Of a stretch of DNA of 64,000 nt, positions 41,279-50,128 are shown piece after piece. Position 1 is the first letter of the stretch, and each line of letters starts with the position of its first letter. Both the position numbers and the translations under genes were made by a program. The notes under the pieces were generated by a model that saw only the letters and a list, made by a program, of their open reading frames with translations, was not told the origin of the DNA and ran no database searches. Source of the DNA: Agreia sp. Leaf210 (GTDB lineage: Bacteria > Actinomycetota > Actinomycetes > Actinomycetales > Microbacteriaceae); NCBI RefSeq assembly GCF_001421485.1, contig NZ_LMKK01000001.1, positions 975,564-1,039,563 on the forward strand, written 5' to 3'.

Positions 41279-42460
41279 CTAGATTCCCTCGCCCGGCACG
41301 ATCGTCGAGTCGATGCTGCGGTTCAGCGCCTGCGCATCGGCGTCGAGGTCTCGGAGCTGCTGCTGAAGGTCTCCGAGTCGCGTGGTCTTGTCGTTGATGG
41401 CCGTCCTGCGCGTCTCGAGCTCGGAGTCGCGGGCGATGAGCGCCGCCTTGTCGGCGTCGAATCCGGCCGGGTCGCCCGAGTAGCCATACGCCTGGTTCTT
41501 GGCGATGAAGGCATCGATGTCGGTGTTCAGCTGCGTCTGATCGGCATTGAACGTCGCGGTGTCCGACTCGATCTCGTCTGCCAGCGCCAGAATCTGGTTC
41601 GACAGGTCGGTCGTCTGCTGCTCGAGGTCGCTGAACACCTTCATGTACGAGGCGTGCAGGTCGACGACGACGCTGCGGTCGTTGAAGTAGCGCTTGTAAT
41701 AGGTCTCGAGCTCCGGGTCGAGATCGGCGAACTCGGTGCCGATGATCGAATGGAGCTCGGTGATGCGGGTGCCCGGCTGCGACACGGCGTAGGCATCCAT
41801 GCGCTCGGCGAGCTCAGGGTCGTCGCCGTGCTCCTCGTAGGCCTTCTCGAGAAGGTCGCCCAGGTGATCCTGCGACGCCGTGTCGAGGCGGTCGAACGCC
41901 GCGTGCAGCATCTCGTGCGCCGCGGTGACCTCGCGCAGTCCGTCGAGGCGCTCTTCGGTGACGTCGTAGAGATGGATCGTCTCGCCCGTGTAACAGCCGA
42001 GAAGGAACTGCTCCGGGCGGATTCCGCAGGCCGTGTTGAACTCGTTGGCCGTATTCAGCTCGGGATGACTCGTGTAGAAGATGAAGGTGCCGACATCGTT
42101 CAGATCAGCACGCTCGACCAGCGACGCGATGTTGTCACTCGGGGTGTAGTCGGCCACCGACTGGCGGTCGGCGATGAGCCGGGCGTTTGCCATGTAGTAG
42201 ACGCCGCCCGAGACGGGGAGTGCGATCGCCAGCAGTGCGGCGACCCCGACCATCAGTCCCTGCCACCAGGTGATTCCGCGCGTGCGCGCCGGCTTCGGCG
42301 ACCCGGATGCGTTGGGCTGCGGCGCATGTGACGGAAACTGCTGGGTGGGCTGCGGCGGATAGGACGGTTGCGGGGCGTGCTGCTGTGGCATGGGGGGAAC
42401 CGGCGGTCGACCTTCTGCGCCGCCCCGCTCGGGGCCGGTCGGATACGGGGGAAGACTCAC
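41279..42460 (-). CDS. Membrane-anchored HExxH protein with coiled-coil tail
   Basis: 393 residues, family unknown. A Pro/Gln-rich cytoplasmic head (1-60), one membrane helix (about 64-90), then an extracellular domain with TAAHEMLHAAFDRL (His182, Glu183, His186), a zinc-peptidase HExxH pattern, and two nearby Cys (TACGI, LLGCYTG) that may form a disulfide. From about 255 onwards the sequence is coiled-coil. No third zinc ligand can be named, so protease activity is unproven. The GTG at 42460 with AGGA upstream is chosen over one at 42475. Confidence 0.72.
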   Translation of the reverse strand: MSLPPYPTGPERGGAEGRPPVPPMPQQHAPQPSYPPQPTQQFPSHAPQPNASGSPKPARTRGITWWQGLMVGVAALLAIALPVSGGVYYMANARLIADRQSVADYTPSDNIASLVERADLNDVGTFIFYTSHPELNTANEFNTACGIRPEQFLLGCYTGETIHLYDVTEERLDGLREVTAAHEMLHAAFDRLDTASQDHLGDLLEKAYEEHGDDPELAERMDAYAVSQPGTRITELHSIIGTEFADLDPELETYYKRYFNDRSVVVDLHASYMKVFSDLEQQTTDLSNQILALADEIESDTATFNADQTQLNTDIDAFIAKNQAYGYSGDPAGFDADKAALIARDSELETRRTAINDKTTRLGDLQQQLRDLDADAQALNRSIDSTIVPGEGI

Positions 42461-42569
42461 GGAGGTTCCTAACACTCGTCACAATCCTGCTGAACAGACT
42501 AGCGGGGAGCGGATTTCGAGAGAGGAAGAGCCGAATAGACTTGAGGGCGATCGCAAGACGAGGAGCACG

Positions 42570-43187
42570 ATGAGCACACGCTGGACACGCGTCGCTCGCG
42601 GCAGCCTCGCCGCCGTCTTCTCCACCTTCGTCGCCGCCTTCTCGCACGCCATCGCCGGCGGAACGGCCCCGAGCATTGCGGCGGTCTCGTTGGCCATCGC
42701 CTTCTCGACCATGATCTGCGTGGCCCTCGCCGGACGCGGCCTCTCGTACTGGCGCATCGGCGCCTCGGTCGCCGTGAGCCAGGTCTTCTTCCACACTCTC
42801 TTCAGCCTCATCGCCACGCCCGCGGCGCAGACGGCCACAACCGCGCGGCCTGCTCACAGCGGCCACGACATGGCCGCGATGTTCGCACCCGCCGGCCCCG
42901 GCGCATCCAGTGCTCTGGCGGTGACCGTCGACATCGCCATGGTCGCCGGTCACGTGTTCGCCGCGGTAGCGACCTTCGCCGCGATCGTCTGGGGTGAACG
43001 CGCCGTGCGTGGCCTCCTGGCCGCCGCGGTGCTGCGCTCGAGCCGTCTCGTGGCACTCCTTCTCCCCGCTCCCACCTTCGTGCCCCGCGCGATCCGCGTG
43101 GGTCGGGTACACCGCATCGACGCACCGGCCGCGCTCGAGGTGCTGCGCGCATCCCTCTGGCACCGCGGTCCTCCGCTCTTCGCCTGA
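42570..43187 (+). CDS. Membrane protein of the YcnI/CopC cluster with His/Met-rich loop
   Basis: 205-residue protein with about five hydrophobic segments. Between helices lies SGHDMAAMF, a His/Met-rich extracytoplasmic-looking loop fit for copper. The gene directly precedes the YcnI and CopC genes, so a role in copper handling is inferred. GAGGAG precedes the ATG. A 126-bp gap with no visible signal separates it from ycnI. Confidence 0.75.
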   Translation: MSTRWTRVARGSLAAVFSTFVAAFSHAIAGGTAPSIAAVSLAIAFSTMICVALAGRGLSYWRIGASVAVSQVFFHTLFSLIATPAAQTATTARPAHSGHDMAAMFAPAGPGASSALAVTVDIAMVAGHVFAAVATFAAIVWGERAVRGLLAAAVLRSSRLVALLLPAPTFVPRAIRVGRVHRIDAPAALEVLRASLWHRGPPLFA

Positions 43188-43313
43188 CCCCTCACCTCGC
43201 TCGGACCGGCACCCGCCCGCGTACCGAGACTTTTTCGCGCACCCCGCGCATCCACCTCGCCGGAGCAGCCGCGCGTTCGACGCGCCCCTCCGCACTCTTC
43301 TCAAGGACCCACC

Positions 43314-44051
43314 ATGAAGAAATCCACCTCGCTCACCCTCGCCTCGACCGGCCTCGGCCTCGGACTGCTGATGGCCGTCGCCGTTCCGCTGTCGGCCAGC
43401 GCTCACGTGAGCGTCACGCCCGCCGCCACGGCAGCCGGGTCGTACACCGTGCTGACGTTCGCCGTTCCGCACGGATGCGACGGGTCGGCCACCACGTCGA
43501 TCACCATCGACGTTCCCGAGTCGATCGCATCGGTGACCCCCACGGTCAACCCCAACTGGGACGTGTCGAAGACCATGACCCCGCTGGCCACGCCCGCGAC
43601 GAATGCTCACGGCGCAACCGCGACGGAGCGTGTCGGTCAGGTCGTGTACACCGCCAAGACGCCGCTGGCCGATGGATACCGCGACACCTTCGCTCTGTCG
43701 CTGCAGCTCCCCGCCGATGCAGCAGGCACGACCCTCGACTTCCCCGTTCTGCAGACCTGCGAGACCGGGTCGACGAACTGGAACGAGATCCCGGCCGACG
43801 GCGCCGACGAGGACTCGGTCGAGCATCCGGCGCCCAGCATCACGGTGACCGATGCCGTGGCGACCGAGGCCGATGGCGACCCGATGAACGCCGCCTCCGC
43901 TTCGTCGGATGCGTCGGGTTCGGCTTCGAGTGCCGCCTCCGGCTCGTCGGATGACGTGCTGGCACGCGTTCTCGGCATCGGCGGACTCGTCGTGGGAGCC
44001 GTCGGCGTCGTCATCGCCGTCGTGGCCACGCGACGCTCGCGGGCGGCCTAG
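43314..44051 (+). CDS. YcnI-family (DUF1775) copper-associated membrane protein
   Basis: 245-residue protein. A signal peptide ends SASAHVSVTP, leaving His31 as the mature N-terminus, the copper ligand in YcnI. The DUF1775 domain (to ~175) contains FAVPHGCDGSATTSI and the late Cys in LQTCETGSTNW and NEIPADG. A Ser/Ala linker and a C-terminal helix (LGIGGLVVGAVGVVIAVVA) anchor it. Expected to bind Cu(II) at the cell surface. Confidence 0.9.
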   Translation: MKKSTSLTLASTGLGLGLLMAVAVPLSASAHVSVTPAATAAGSYTVLTFAVPHGCDGSATTSITIDVPESIASVTPTVNPNWDVSKTMTPLATPATNAHGATATERVGQVVYTAKTPLADGYRDTFALSLQLPADAAGTTLDFPVLQTCETGSTNWNEIPADGADEDSVEHPAPSITVTDAVATEADGDPMNAASASSDASGSASSAASGSSDDVLARVLGIGGLVVGAVGVVIAVVATRRSRAA

Positions 44052-44055
44052 GCGC

Positions 44056-44748
44056 ATGCGCATCCCTCTTCCGCGACTGTCGAGTGGCGCGACCGTGGCG
44101 ATCGGCGCACTCGCGCTGCTCGGCACGGGCGCGCTCACCGTCGGCGCGATCGGTCAGGTTCCGGCCGCGTCGGCGCACAACTATCTCGTGTCGTCGACCC
44201 CGGAGGCGGGTTCCGTGCTCACCACGCTGCCGAGCGACTTCGTGATCACGACCAACGACGTGCTGCTTGACTTCGGCGGCGGCAACACCGGGTCGGCAGG
44301 AGCCCTCGAGGTGCAGGGCCCTGACGGCAAGTTCTACGGCGATGGATGCGTGACCGTCTCGGGACCCTCGATCTCGACAGCAGCAGCGCTCGGTCCGTCG
44401 GGCGACTACACCGTGCTCTGGCGGGTCGTCTCGACCGACGGGCATCCGGTCTCGAACCAGTTCTCGTTCACCTGGCAGCCGGATGCGGGCCAGCCCGCCT
44501 CCTCCGGCTCCGCGACCGCGCCCGTCTGTCCGACGGCGGTCGACGATGCGTCTGCGCCGTCTTCTTCCGACGGCGCCGACACCTCTGTGGCGGCTACCTC
44601 GAACGACGAGTTCCTCTCGGTCGCGGCATGGGGCGGCGGTGCACTCGCCGCCGTCGCGGTCGCGGTGGGCGTGACGCTGTTCGTCCTGCGTCGCCCGAAG
44701 CTGGGAGCCGGCTCCGGAAGTGATTCACGCTCCTCGAGGGATATCTAG
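44056..44748 (+). CDS. CopC-domain copper resistance protein
   Basis: 230-residue protein. The signal peptide ends PAASA before His41-Asn-Tyr-Leu; N-terminal His is a CopC copper ligand. The domain shows STPEAGSVLTTLPSDFVITT and the conserved YTVLWRVVSTDGHPVSNQFSFTW stretch (positions ~122-144). A Ser/Ala/Asp-rich spacer and C-terminal helix anchor it. It starts 4 bp after ycnI; unlike CopC-CopD fusions it has no YcnJ membrane domain. Confidence 0.9.
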   Translation: MRIPLPRLSSGATVAIGALALLGTGALTVGAIGQVPAASAHNYLVSSTPEAGSVLTTLPSDFVITTNDVLLDFGGGNTGSAGALEVQGPDGKFYGDGCVTVSGPSISTAAALGPSGDYTVLWRVVSTDGHPVSNQFSFTWQPDAGQPASSGSATAPVCPTAVDDASAPSSSDGADTSVAATSNDEFLSVAAWGGGALAAVAVAVGVTLFVLRRPKLGAGSGSDSRSSRDI

Positions 44749-44766
44749 CCCTGCCGCGAATCGGGG

Positions 44767-44788
44767 CTCTCGCCGAGACTGGTGAGAG
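44767..44788 (+). terminator. Hairpin after copC
   Basis: CTCTCGCC (44767-44774) and GGTGAGAG (44781-44788) pair over 8 bp with one wobble and a 6-nt loop, 18 bp after the copC stop; TTCGGTTCG follows. Plausible terminator. Confidence 0.4.
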
Positions 44789-44837
44789 CTTCGGTTCGCG
44801 TCCTTCGTGAGAGAAGCGAAGAAAGAGCAGGAATAGC

Positions 44838-45128
44838 GTGATCGCACACAGCACAGCCGCGCCGACTCAACCGGCGATCTCGCTTGTGAGACTGTCTCCT
44901 ACAGAGTGGCGAGTGTCCGATCCTCGCGTCTCACCGCACGACGCCGCATCGCTGCTCGGGTTCATTGAGGCACGCGGCACCCTCTTCGAGGTGACGCTTT
45001 TGAACGGCGGCGTCGCATCCCATACAGCTCGCAGCCTTGATGACGCACTGGAACTCTTCGCGTCGAATAATGATTCAGCTCGTGTCTCGCCTAATGTGGG
45101 AGGATCATCGCGCGCAGCGGCGCAGTAA
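44838..45128 (+). CDS. Hypothetical 96-residue protein
   Basis: Small soluble protein starting at a GTG with AGGAA upstream. ISLVRLSPTEWRVSDPRVSP, LLGFIEARGTLFEVT and SLDDALELFA suggest a compact alpha/beta domain. I do not recognise the family. It precedes the DUF7882-like gene by 16 bp, so the two may form an operon. Confidence 0.65.
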   Translation: MIAHSTAAPTQPAISLVRLSPTEWRVSDPRVSPHDAASLLGFIEARGTLFEVTLLNGGVASHTARSLDDALELFASNNDSARVSPNVGGSSRAAAQ

Positions 45129-45144
45129 GGCACGAGGGGACATC

Positions 45145-45474
45145 ATGGGAAAGTTGCTATACGGTGACTCCGATATCGAGATCGAGTTCGACGACCGGGC
45201 GCTGACGCACCTGCAGATCGTGATCGGCTCCAAGCTGCGCCGTGGTGAGAGCTTCTTCTTCTCATGGAAAGACGACCCGGCCATCGGCGACGGCCGGTCC
45301 AGCATCTGGCTCGACAAGTCGATCCCCCTGTACTTCAAGTTCTTCGGCGGCAAGATGCCCACGCTGAACCGCGAATGGCTCGAGATCCTGACCTCGTCCG
45401 CGAACAGCGGCCAGGGACTCATCTTCTCCGAGGAGCCGAACGGGTCGACCAACCCGCCCCGCGGCCACGTCTAG
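45145..45474 (+). CDS. DUF7882-like small protein
   Basis: 109 residues: MGKLLYGDSDIEIEFDDRAL, LRRGESFFFSW, SSIWLDKSIPLYFKF, then a disordered Pro/Gly tail. This small family is common in Microbacteriaceae and often mislabelled as DNA ligase because of short similarity. It is far too small for a ligase. Function unknown. The ATG at 45145 follows GAGGGG. Confidence 0.85.
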   Translation: MGKLLYGDSDIEIEFDDRALTHLQIVIGSKLRRGESFFFSWKDDPAIGDGRSSIWLDKSIPLYFKFFGGKMPTLNREWLEILTSSANSGQGLIFSEEPNGSTNPPRGHV

Positions 45475-45518
45475 AACCTTCCGCGGCGTCTAGCACAGCC
45501 AGGCAGGACTCGCCCAAC

Positions 45519-45535
45519 ACCCCCTTGATGGGGGT
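45519..45535 (+). terminator. Short GC stem-loop before the nuclease gene
   Basis: ACCCCC (45519-45524) and GGGGGT (45530-45535) around TTGAT, followed by ACTTTAAA, 45 bp after the DUF7882-like stop. It may end that transcript or belong to the nuclease promoter. Confidence 0.4.
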
Positions 45536-45630
45536 ACTTTAAACCTGTTGTTTACACGCTCGTCTCTCGCGCGTCGCTCGCTGTCCCTTGGATAGATGGA
45601 TACCACCCATCATCTGAACAAGGGATCTCC

Positions 45631-48315
45631 ATGCCCCGCATGATCCATGCGCGAACCACGATCGGCCTCGCCGTCGTCGTGGGAACAGCACTCGCCGCCA
45701 GCCCCGTGATCGCCGTGCCCGCGCTCGCCGCCAGCGCGGGCGTCATCATCAACGAGGCGTACGTGAACGGCGGCTCCGCCGGCGCGAGCTACCTCAACAA
45801 GTACGTCGAGCTCTACAACCCCACCGACGCCGCTGTCGACCTGAGCACGATGTCGCTGCAGTACCGCTCCGCCACGGCGGCGGCGAACCCGACCGGAGTC
45901 CTTCCGCTGTCGGGAACCATCCCGGCCGGCGGGCACTACCTCATTCAGGGCACGAGCAACGCCGCCAACGGAGAGGCGCTGCCGACACCCGACGCCACTC
46001 TGTCGTTCTCCTTCGCGGGTGGAGGAGGAACACTCTTCCTCGCGAACCAGACCACCGCCCTGTCGGCGCCCGCCACGGGCTCCCTCGTCAACAACCCGGC
46101 AGTCGTCGATCTTCTGGGCTACGGCACGTCGAACACCTTCGAGGGCACCCCCGCGGCAGCGCCCTCCGTGACCACCTCGCTGACCCGCTCGAGCACCACC
46201 GACAGCGACGTGAACTCCGTCGACTTCTCCGCCGTCGCGCCGACTCCGGAGAACAGCACCGGCGGGCAGGATCCAGAGCCGGAGGAGCCATCCGGGCCGC
46301 CGACTCCGGCCTCGATCGCCGAGATCCAGGGCACGACCGACACGAGCCCGCTGGCAGGACAGAGGGTCGTCACCCGCGGAGTCGTGACCGCGAGCTACCC
46401 CACGGGTGGCCTGAACGGTTACGTGATCCAGACCCCGGGCACCGGAGGAGCGCTCGACCTCGCCTCACACGCGGCATCCGATGCCGTCTTCGTCTTCTCA
46501 TCGGCCACGGTTCAGCAGGCGACCGTCGGCGCGTACGTCGAGGTCACCGGCGCCGTGTCGGAGTATCAGGGCCTGACCGAGGTGACCGTCGCATCCGGTG
46601 GGCTGACCGTGCTGGCCGAGGCGGCGACGCCGCCCGCCCCCGCCACCATCGCCGTTCCCACGGACGCCGCCCAGCGCGAGTCTCTCGAGAGCATGCTGAT
46701 CGCCCCCGTCGGCGACTACACGGTGACCGACAACTACGACACGAACTTCTACGGATCCGTCGTGCTCACGGCGGGCAGCGAGCCGCTCGTGACGCCGACG
46801 TCGGTGACGGAGCCCGGCAGCGCCGAGTACAGGGCGCTCCTGGCCGCCAACGAGGCCGCGAAGGTGACTCTCGACGACGGATCGAGCACAGACTTCTCGA
46901 GCTCCGCGAACAGCTCGACTCCGCTTCCGTATCTGACGGTCGAGGCCCCGGTGCGCATCGGCGCGGGCGTGACCTTCACCCGCCCGGTCGTGCTGGACTA
47001 CCGCTTCGAGGCTTGGAGCCTTCAGCCGACTCAGCAGTTGACGGCCGTGAACGCCGCCGAGGTGCAGCCGGCGACGTTCGAGAACACGCGCACGCCCGCC
47101 CCCGCCGCGGTCGGCGGCGACGCCGCCGTCGCCTCGTTCAACGTCCTCAACTACTTCTCGACCACGGGCGACGAGCTCACCGGATGCTCGTTCTACACGG
47201 ACCGAGAGGGCGACCCCGTCACCGTGAACAGGGGCTGTGACGCTCGTGGCGCGGCCGAGCAGGAGGACCTCGACAGGCAGCAGGCCAAGATCGTCTCGGC
47301 CATCAATGCACTCGACGCCGACGTCGTCTCTCTCGAGGAGATCGAGAACTCGGCACGCTTCGGAGAGGCACGCGACGCCGCCCTCGCCCAGCTGACCGCA
47401 GCCCTCAACGCCGCGGCCGGCGCCGACACCTGGGCATTCGTCCCCTCGCCCTCCGCCATCCCCGCGGACGAAGACGTGATCCGTACGGCCTTCATCTACA
47501 AGCCGGCCGTCATCACGACCGTCGGCCCCTCGGTGATCCTCGACGACCCGGCCTTCGTGAACGCGCGCGACCCTCTGTCGCAGGTGTTCGCACTCGCCGA
47601 TGGAGGCGACGACAGCCAGTTCATGGTGATCGTGAACCACTTCAAGTCGAAGAGTTCGGGCACGGGCGACGACGCGAACCAGAACGACGGGCAGAGCGGG
47701 TCGAACGCATCGCGCGTGCGCCAGGCCAACGCTCTCGTGACCTTCGCCGCCGACCGCAAGGCCGAGACGGGCATCGACCGGGTGCTGCTGAGCGGCGACT
47801 TCAACGCCTACGAGAAGGAGGATCCGATCGACGTGATCCTCGCGGCCGGGTACACCGATATCGGCGAGGCGACGGGCAAGAAGAGCTACGCGTTCGAGGG
47901 CGCTGTCGGTTCGCTCGACCACGTGTTCGCGTCGAGCGCGGCCGCGGCGGATGTGACGGGTACAGACATCTGGAACATCAACTCGGTCGAGTCGATCGCC
48001 CTCGAGTACAGCCGCTACAACTACAACGCGCTCGACCTGTATCGGGCCGACCCCTACCGCTCGAGCGACCACGATCCGGTGGTCGTCGGCTTGGCTCTGC
48101 GGGAAGACGCGCCGGTCGACCCGGGAACCCCGGGTACACCGAGCGATCCCGGAGCAGGGGTTCCGAGCGGAGGCGCCGGGGGCGCTGGCGGCGCCGCATC
48201 GGGCCGCCTCGCAGCCACCGGAACGGACGCCTCACCGGCGCTGTTCGCGGCCCTTGCGCTGCTCGTGCTCGGGGCGGGGTTCGGTCACGTCGCTCTTCGT
48301 CGTCGCCGCGCCTAG
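45631..48315 (+). CDS. Surface-anchored ExeM/NucH-type extracellular endonuclease
   Basis: 894 residues. A signal peptide (1-33) is followed by a lamin-tail domain (VIINEAYVNGGSAGASYLNKYVELYNP, up to ~150), an OB-fold region (SIAEIQGTTDTSPL, GLNGYVIQTPG, ~225-340), and an endonuclease/exonuclease/phosphatase domain (~490-825: ASFNVLNYF, VVSLEEIEN, VIVNHFKSK, LLSGDFNAY, RSSDHDPVVVGL). A Gly/Pro linker and LAATG plus helix and RRRR tail follow, a class-variant LPxTG sorting signal. Predicted to degrade extracellular DNA while attached to the wall. The ATG has AAGGGATC upstream. Confidence 0.9.
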   Translation: MPRMIHARTTIGLAVVVGTALAASPVIAVPALAASAGVIINEAYVNGGSAGASYLNKYVELYNPTDAAVDLSTMSLQYRSATAAANPTGVLPLSGTIPAGGHYLIQGTSNAANGEALPTPDATLSFSFAGGGGTLFLANQTTALSAPATGSLVNNPAVVDLLGYGTSNTFEGTPAAAPSVTTSLTRSSTTDSDVNSVDFSAVAPTPENSTGGQDPEPEEPSGPPTPASIAEIQGTTDTSPLAGQRVVTRGVVTASYPTGGLNGYVIQTPGTGGALDLASHAASDAVFVFSSATVQQATVGAYVEVTGAVSEYQGLTEVTVASGGLTVLAEAATPPAPATIAVPTDAAQRESLESMLIAPVGDYTVTDNYDTNFYGSVVLTAGSEPLVTPTSVTEPGSAEYRALLAANEAAKVTLDDGSSTDFSSSANSSTPLPYLTVEAPVRIGAGVTFTRPVVLDYRFEAWSLQPTQQLTAVNAAEVQPATFENTRTPAPAAVGGDAAVASFNVLNYFSTTGDELTGCSFYTDREGDPVTVNRGCDARGAAEQEDLDRQQAKIVSAINALDADVVSLEEIENSARFGEARDAALAQLTAALNAAAGADTWAFVPSPSAIPADEDVIRTAFIYKPAVITTVGPSVILDDPAFVNARDPLSQVFALADGGDDSQFMVIVNHFKSKSSGTGDDANQNDGQSGSNASRVRQANALVTFAADRKAETGIDRVLLSGDFNAYEKEDPIDVILAAGYTDIGEATGKKSYAFEGAVGSLDHVFASSAAAADVTGTDIWNINSVESIALEYSRYNYNALDLYRADPYRSSDHDPVVVGLALREDAPVDPGTPGTPSDPGAGVPSGGAGGAGGAASGRLAATGTDASPALFAALALLVLGAGFGHVALRRRRA

Positions 48316-48323
48316 TCGCGACT

Positions 48324-48384
48324 AATTCAGGAGGAGCGCGTCTCCGTCGCCACAGTGGCCACGGCGACGCGCTCCTCCTGAATT
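48324..48384. terminator. Long perfect inverted repeat between convergent genes
   Basis: AATTCAGGAGGAGCGCGTC (48324-48342) and its perfect 19-nt complement (48366-48384) enclose GCCAC-A-GTGGC. It lies between the ends of the nuclease (+) and Rho_N-like (-) genes and can terminate both. Its outer ends match those of the hairpin at 52291-52351. Confidence 0.75.
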
Positions 48385-48396
48385 GCTATCGGGGTG

Positions 48397-48963
48397 TCAG
48401 CCCTTGAGCCTCTCGACCAGAATGGCGCGGCTCATCCGCGAGTAACCGACGATTCCCTTGGCCTTCGCCTGAGCGCGAAGCTCGACGAGGGTCGGCGGCT
48501 TGGTCGGGGCTGTCGCCGCGGTCTTCGGCGCCGATGTGGGGGCGGATGCCTTCGGCAGGTCGAGACCGCGCTTGGTCGCCGGCGGCGCGGATGCGATGGG
48601 CGGCGCGGCCACCTTCTTCGCACCCTGCTTCTTCGCGGCGGCGGGTTTCTCGGCGGCGGGCTTCTTCGCCTCGGGCTTCTTCGCCTCAGGCTTCTTCGCC
48701 TCGGGCTTCTTCGCCGCGGGCGCGGCATCCTTCACGACGTTCTCGAGGTCGCGGCCGACCTTCTCGGCCTGCTTGCGCAGCTCCTTCGAGCGCTCGCTCG
48801 CGGCCTTGCGCGCCTTCTTCACTGCGGTCTCCGCGGCGGCAATCGCCTCGCGTGCGGCCTTCTCGAGCTTCTTCTCGATGTTCTTCGCAGCCTTCGACGG
48901 GGTCTTCTCGTTCGACTTCTTCGTCGCCTTCGAGGTGGACTTCTTCGTCTTCTTATCAGCCAT
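48397..48963 (-). CDS. Lys/Ala-rich histone-like protein with C-terminal Rho_N/SAP-like domain
   Basis: 188 residues. Residues 1-125 are extremely rich in Lys, Ala and Pro with KKPEA repeated three times and a charged helix (about 30-75). The last ~35 residues (PTLVELRAQAKAKGIVGYSRM) form a Rho N-terminal/SAP-like helical hairpin used for nucleic-acid binding. Looks like a nucleoid-associated, H1-like protein. The ATG at 48963 has AAGGG upstream. The repeats at DNA level follow from the repeated peptide. Confidence 0.82.
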   Translation of the reverse strand: MADKKTKKSTSKATKKSNEKTPSKAAKNIEKKLEKAAREAIAAAETAVKKARKAASERSKELRKQAEKVGRDLENVVKDAAPAAKKPEAKKPEAKKPEAKKPAAEKPAAAKKQGAKKVAAPPIASAPPATKRGLDLPKASAPTSAPKTAATAPTKPPTLVELRAQAKAKGIVGYSRMSRAILVERLKG

Positions 48964-49072
48964 GTCGGCACCCTTCTCTTCCGCGGCGCTGGCGCGTCGG
49001 GGTTCCAGAGTGGCAGTGCTCAGTGTGAAAGCACCGAACCACGCACTCGACACACGCTCGTGCCCGCGGCGC

Positions 49073-50032
49073 TCAGCTCGGGAGCGGCGGCGGGTCGTCG
49101 AGGAAATCGCCCGTGGGCGTGAAGTACAACGAGCCCGTGACCGCCGTCGAGAAGTCGAGGATGCGGTCGTAGTTTCCCTCCGGATCGCCGACGAACATGT
49201 TCTTCACCATGCGCTCGGTGACCGCAGGAGTCTTCGCGTAGCCGATGAAGTACGTGCCGAACTCGGCCTCGCCGATCGTGCCGAACGGCATGTTGTCGCG
49301 CACGATCTTGAGTTCGTTGCCATCGGCATCCGTCAGCACGGTCAAGACCGTGTGGGCGTTCGGGGCCTTCTTCTCTTCGGCCTGCTCGACGTTGTCGGCC
49401 TTGCCCCGGCCGATCGCCTGCTCCTGCTGCTCGACGGTGAGGGTGTTCCAGGCCGTGAGGTTGTGCAGGTACTTCTGCACGACCACGTAGCTTCCTCCCA
49501 CGAACTGGGGCACGTCGTCGCGGACGATCACGTTCTGCACGGCCAGGGCGCCGGTCGGATTCTCCGTGCCGTCGACGAAGCCGAGCAGGTCGCGTTCCTC
49601 GAAGTACTTGAATCCGTGCACCTCGTCGACGACGGCGGAGTACCCTCCGAATCGTTCGACGAGAAGGCTCGCCAGCTCGAAGCAGAGATCCATGCCCTTG
49701 GCGCGGATATGGAAGAGGATGTCGCCGGGCGTCGTGACCGACGAGTGCACCGCTCCGTGGAACTCGGGCAGAACGTGCAGCTCCTTCGGGCGCGGCCCGT
49801 CGAAGAGCCGCGACCAGGCATCCGAGCCGATCGAGGTGATGCACGTGAGCACGCCATCGGGCACACGGAAGCCCACGGAGCGCGCGAGACCCGAGATGTC
49901 TCCGAGGGCGTCGTGCACCAGCTGCTCGTTGCCCGGCGCCACCGTCAGCACGAGAAAGATCGCGGAATCGCTCAGCGGATTCAGGATGGCTTGGGATGCG
50001 GCGAGTGGCACCCCGTCGACAGGATCGGTCAC
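49073..50032 (-). CDS. Dye-decolorizing (DyP-type) peroxidase
   Basis: 319-residue haem peroxidase with the DyP signature GFVDGTENP (151-159, Asp distal catalyst), PNAHTVL with the likely proximal haem His (~226), and RDNMPFGTIGEAEFGTYF with the distal Arg. No Tat or Sec signal, so cytoplasmic or encapsulin-loaded; no encapsulin gene is adjacent. The GTG start is supported by a TAGCGT box (50039-50044) 6 nt upstream. Confidence 0.92.
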   Translation of the reverse strand: MTDPVDGVPLAASQAILNPLSDSAIFLVLTVAPGNEQLVHDALGDISGLARSVGFRVPDGVLTCITSIGSDAWSRLFDGPRPKELHVLPEFHGAVHSSVTTPGDILFHIRAKGMDLCFELASLLVERFGGYSAVVDEVHGFKYFEERDLLGFVDGTENPTGALAVQNVIVRDDVPQFVGGSYVVVQKYLHNLTAWNTLTVEQQEQAIGRGKADNVEQAEEKKAPNAHTVLTVLTDADGNELKIVRDNMPFGTIGEAEFGTYFIGYAKTPAVTERMVKNMFVGDPEGNYDRILDFSTAVTGSLYFTPTGDFLDDPPPLPS

Positions 50033-50128
50033 ACGTGAACGCTACTGGAGCGGTACGCCGACTCCACTAGACGGGCGTCGAAACCTTCGGCGGAGCCGAC
50101 CCACGTAGCGGCCGGCCCGCGACCGGCG

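Noticed and set aside
45145..45474. DNA ligase, the label such proteins often carry
   Set aside because: At 109 residues it lacks the nucleotidyltransferase motif with the active-site Lys and all ligase domains.
48650..48720. Tandem DNA repeats suggestive of a CRISPR-like or satellite array
   Set aside because: The repeats encode the KKPEA peptide repeats of a Lys-rich protein; there are no spacers of constant size and no cas genes.
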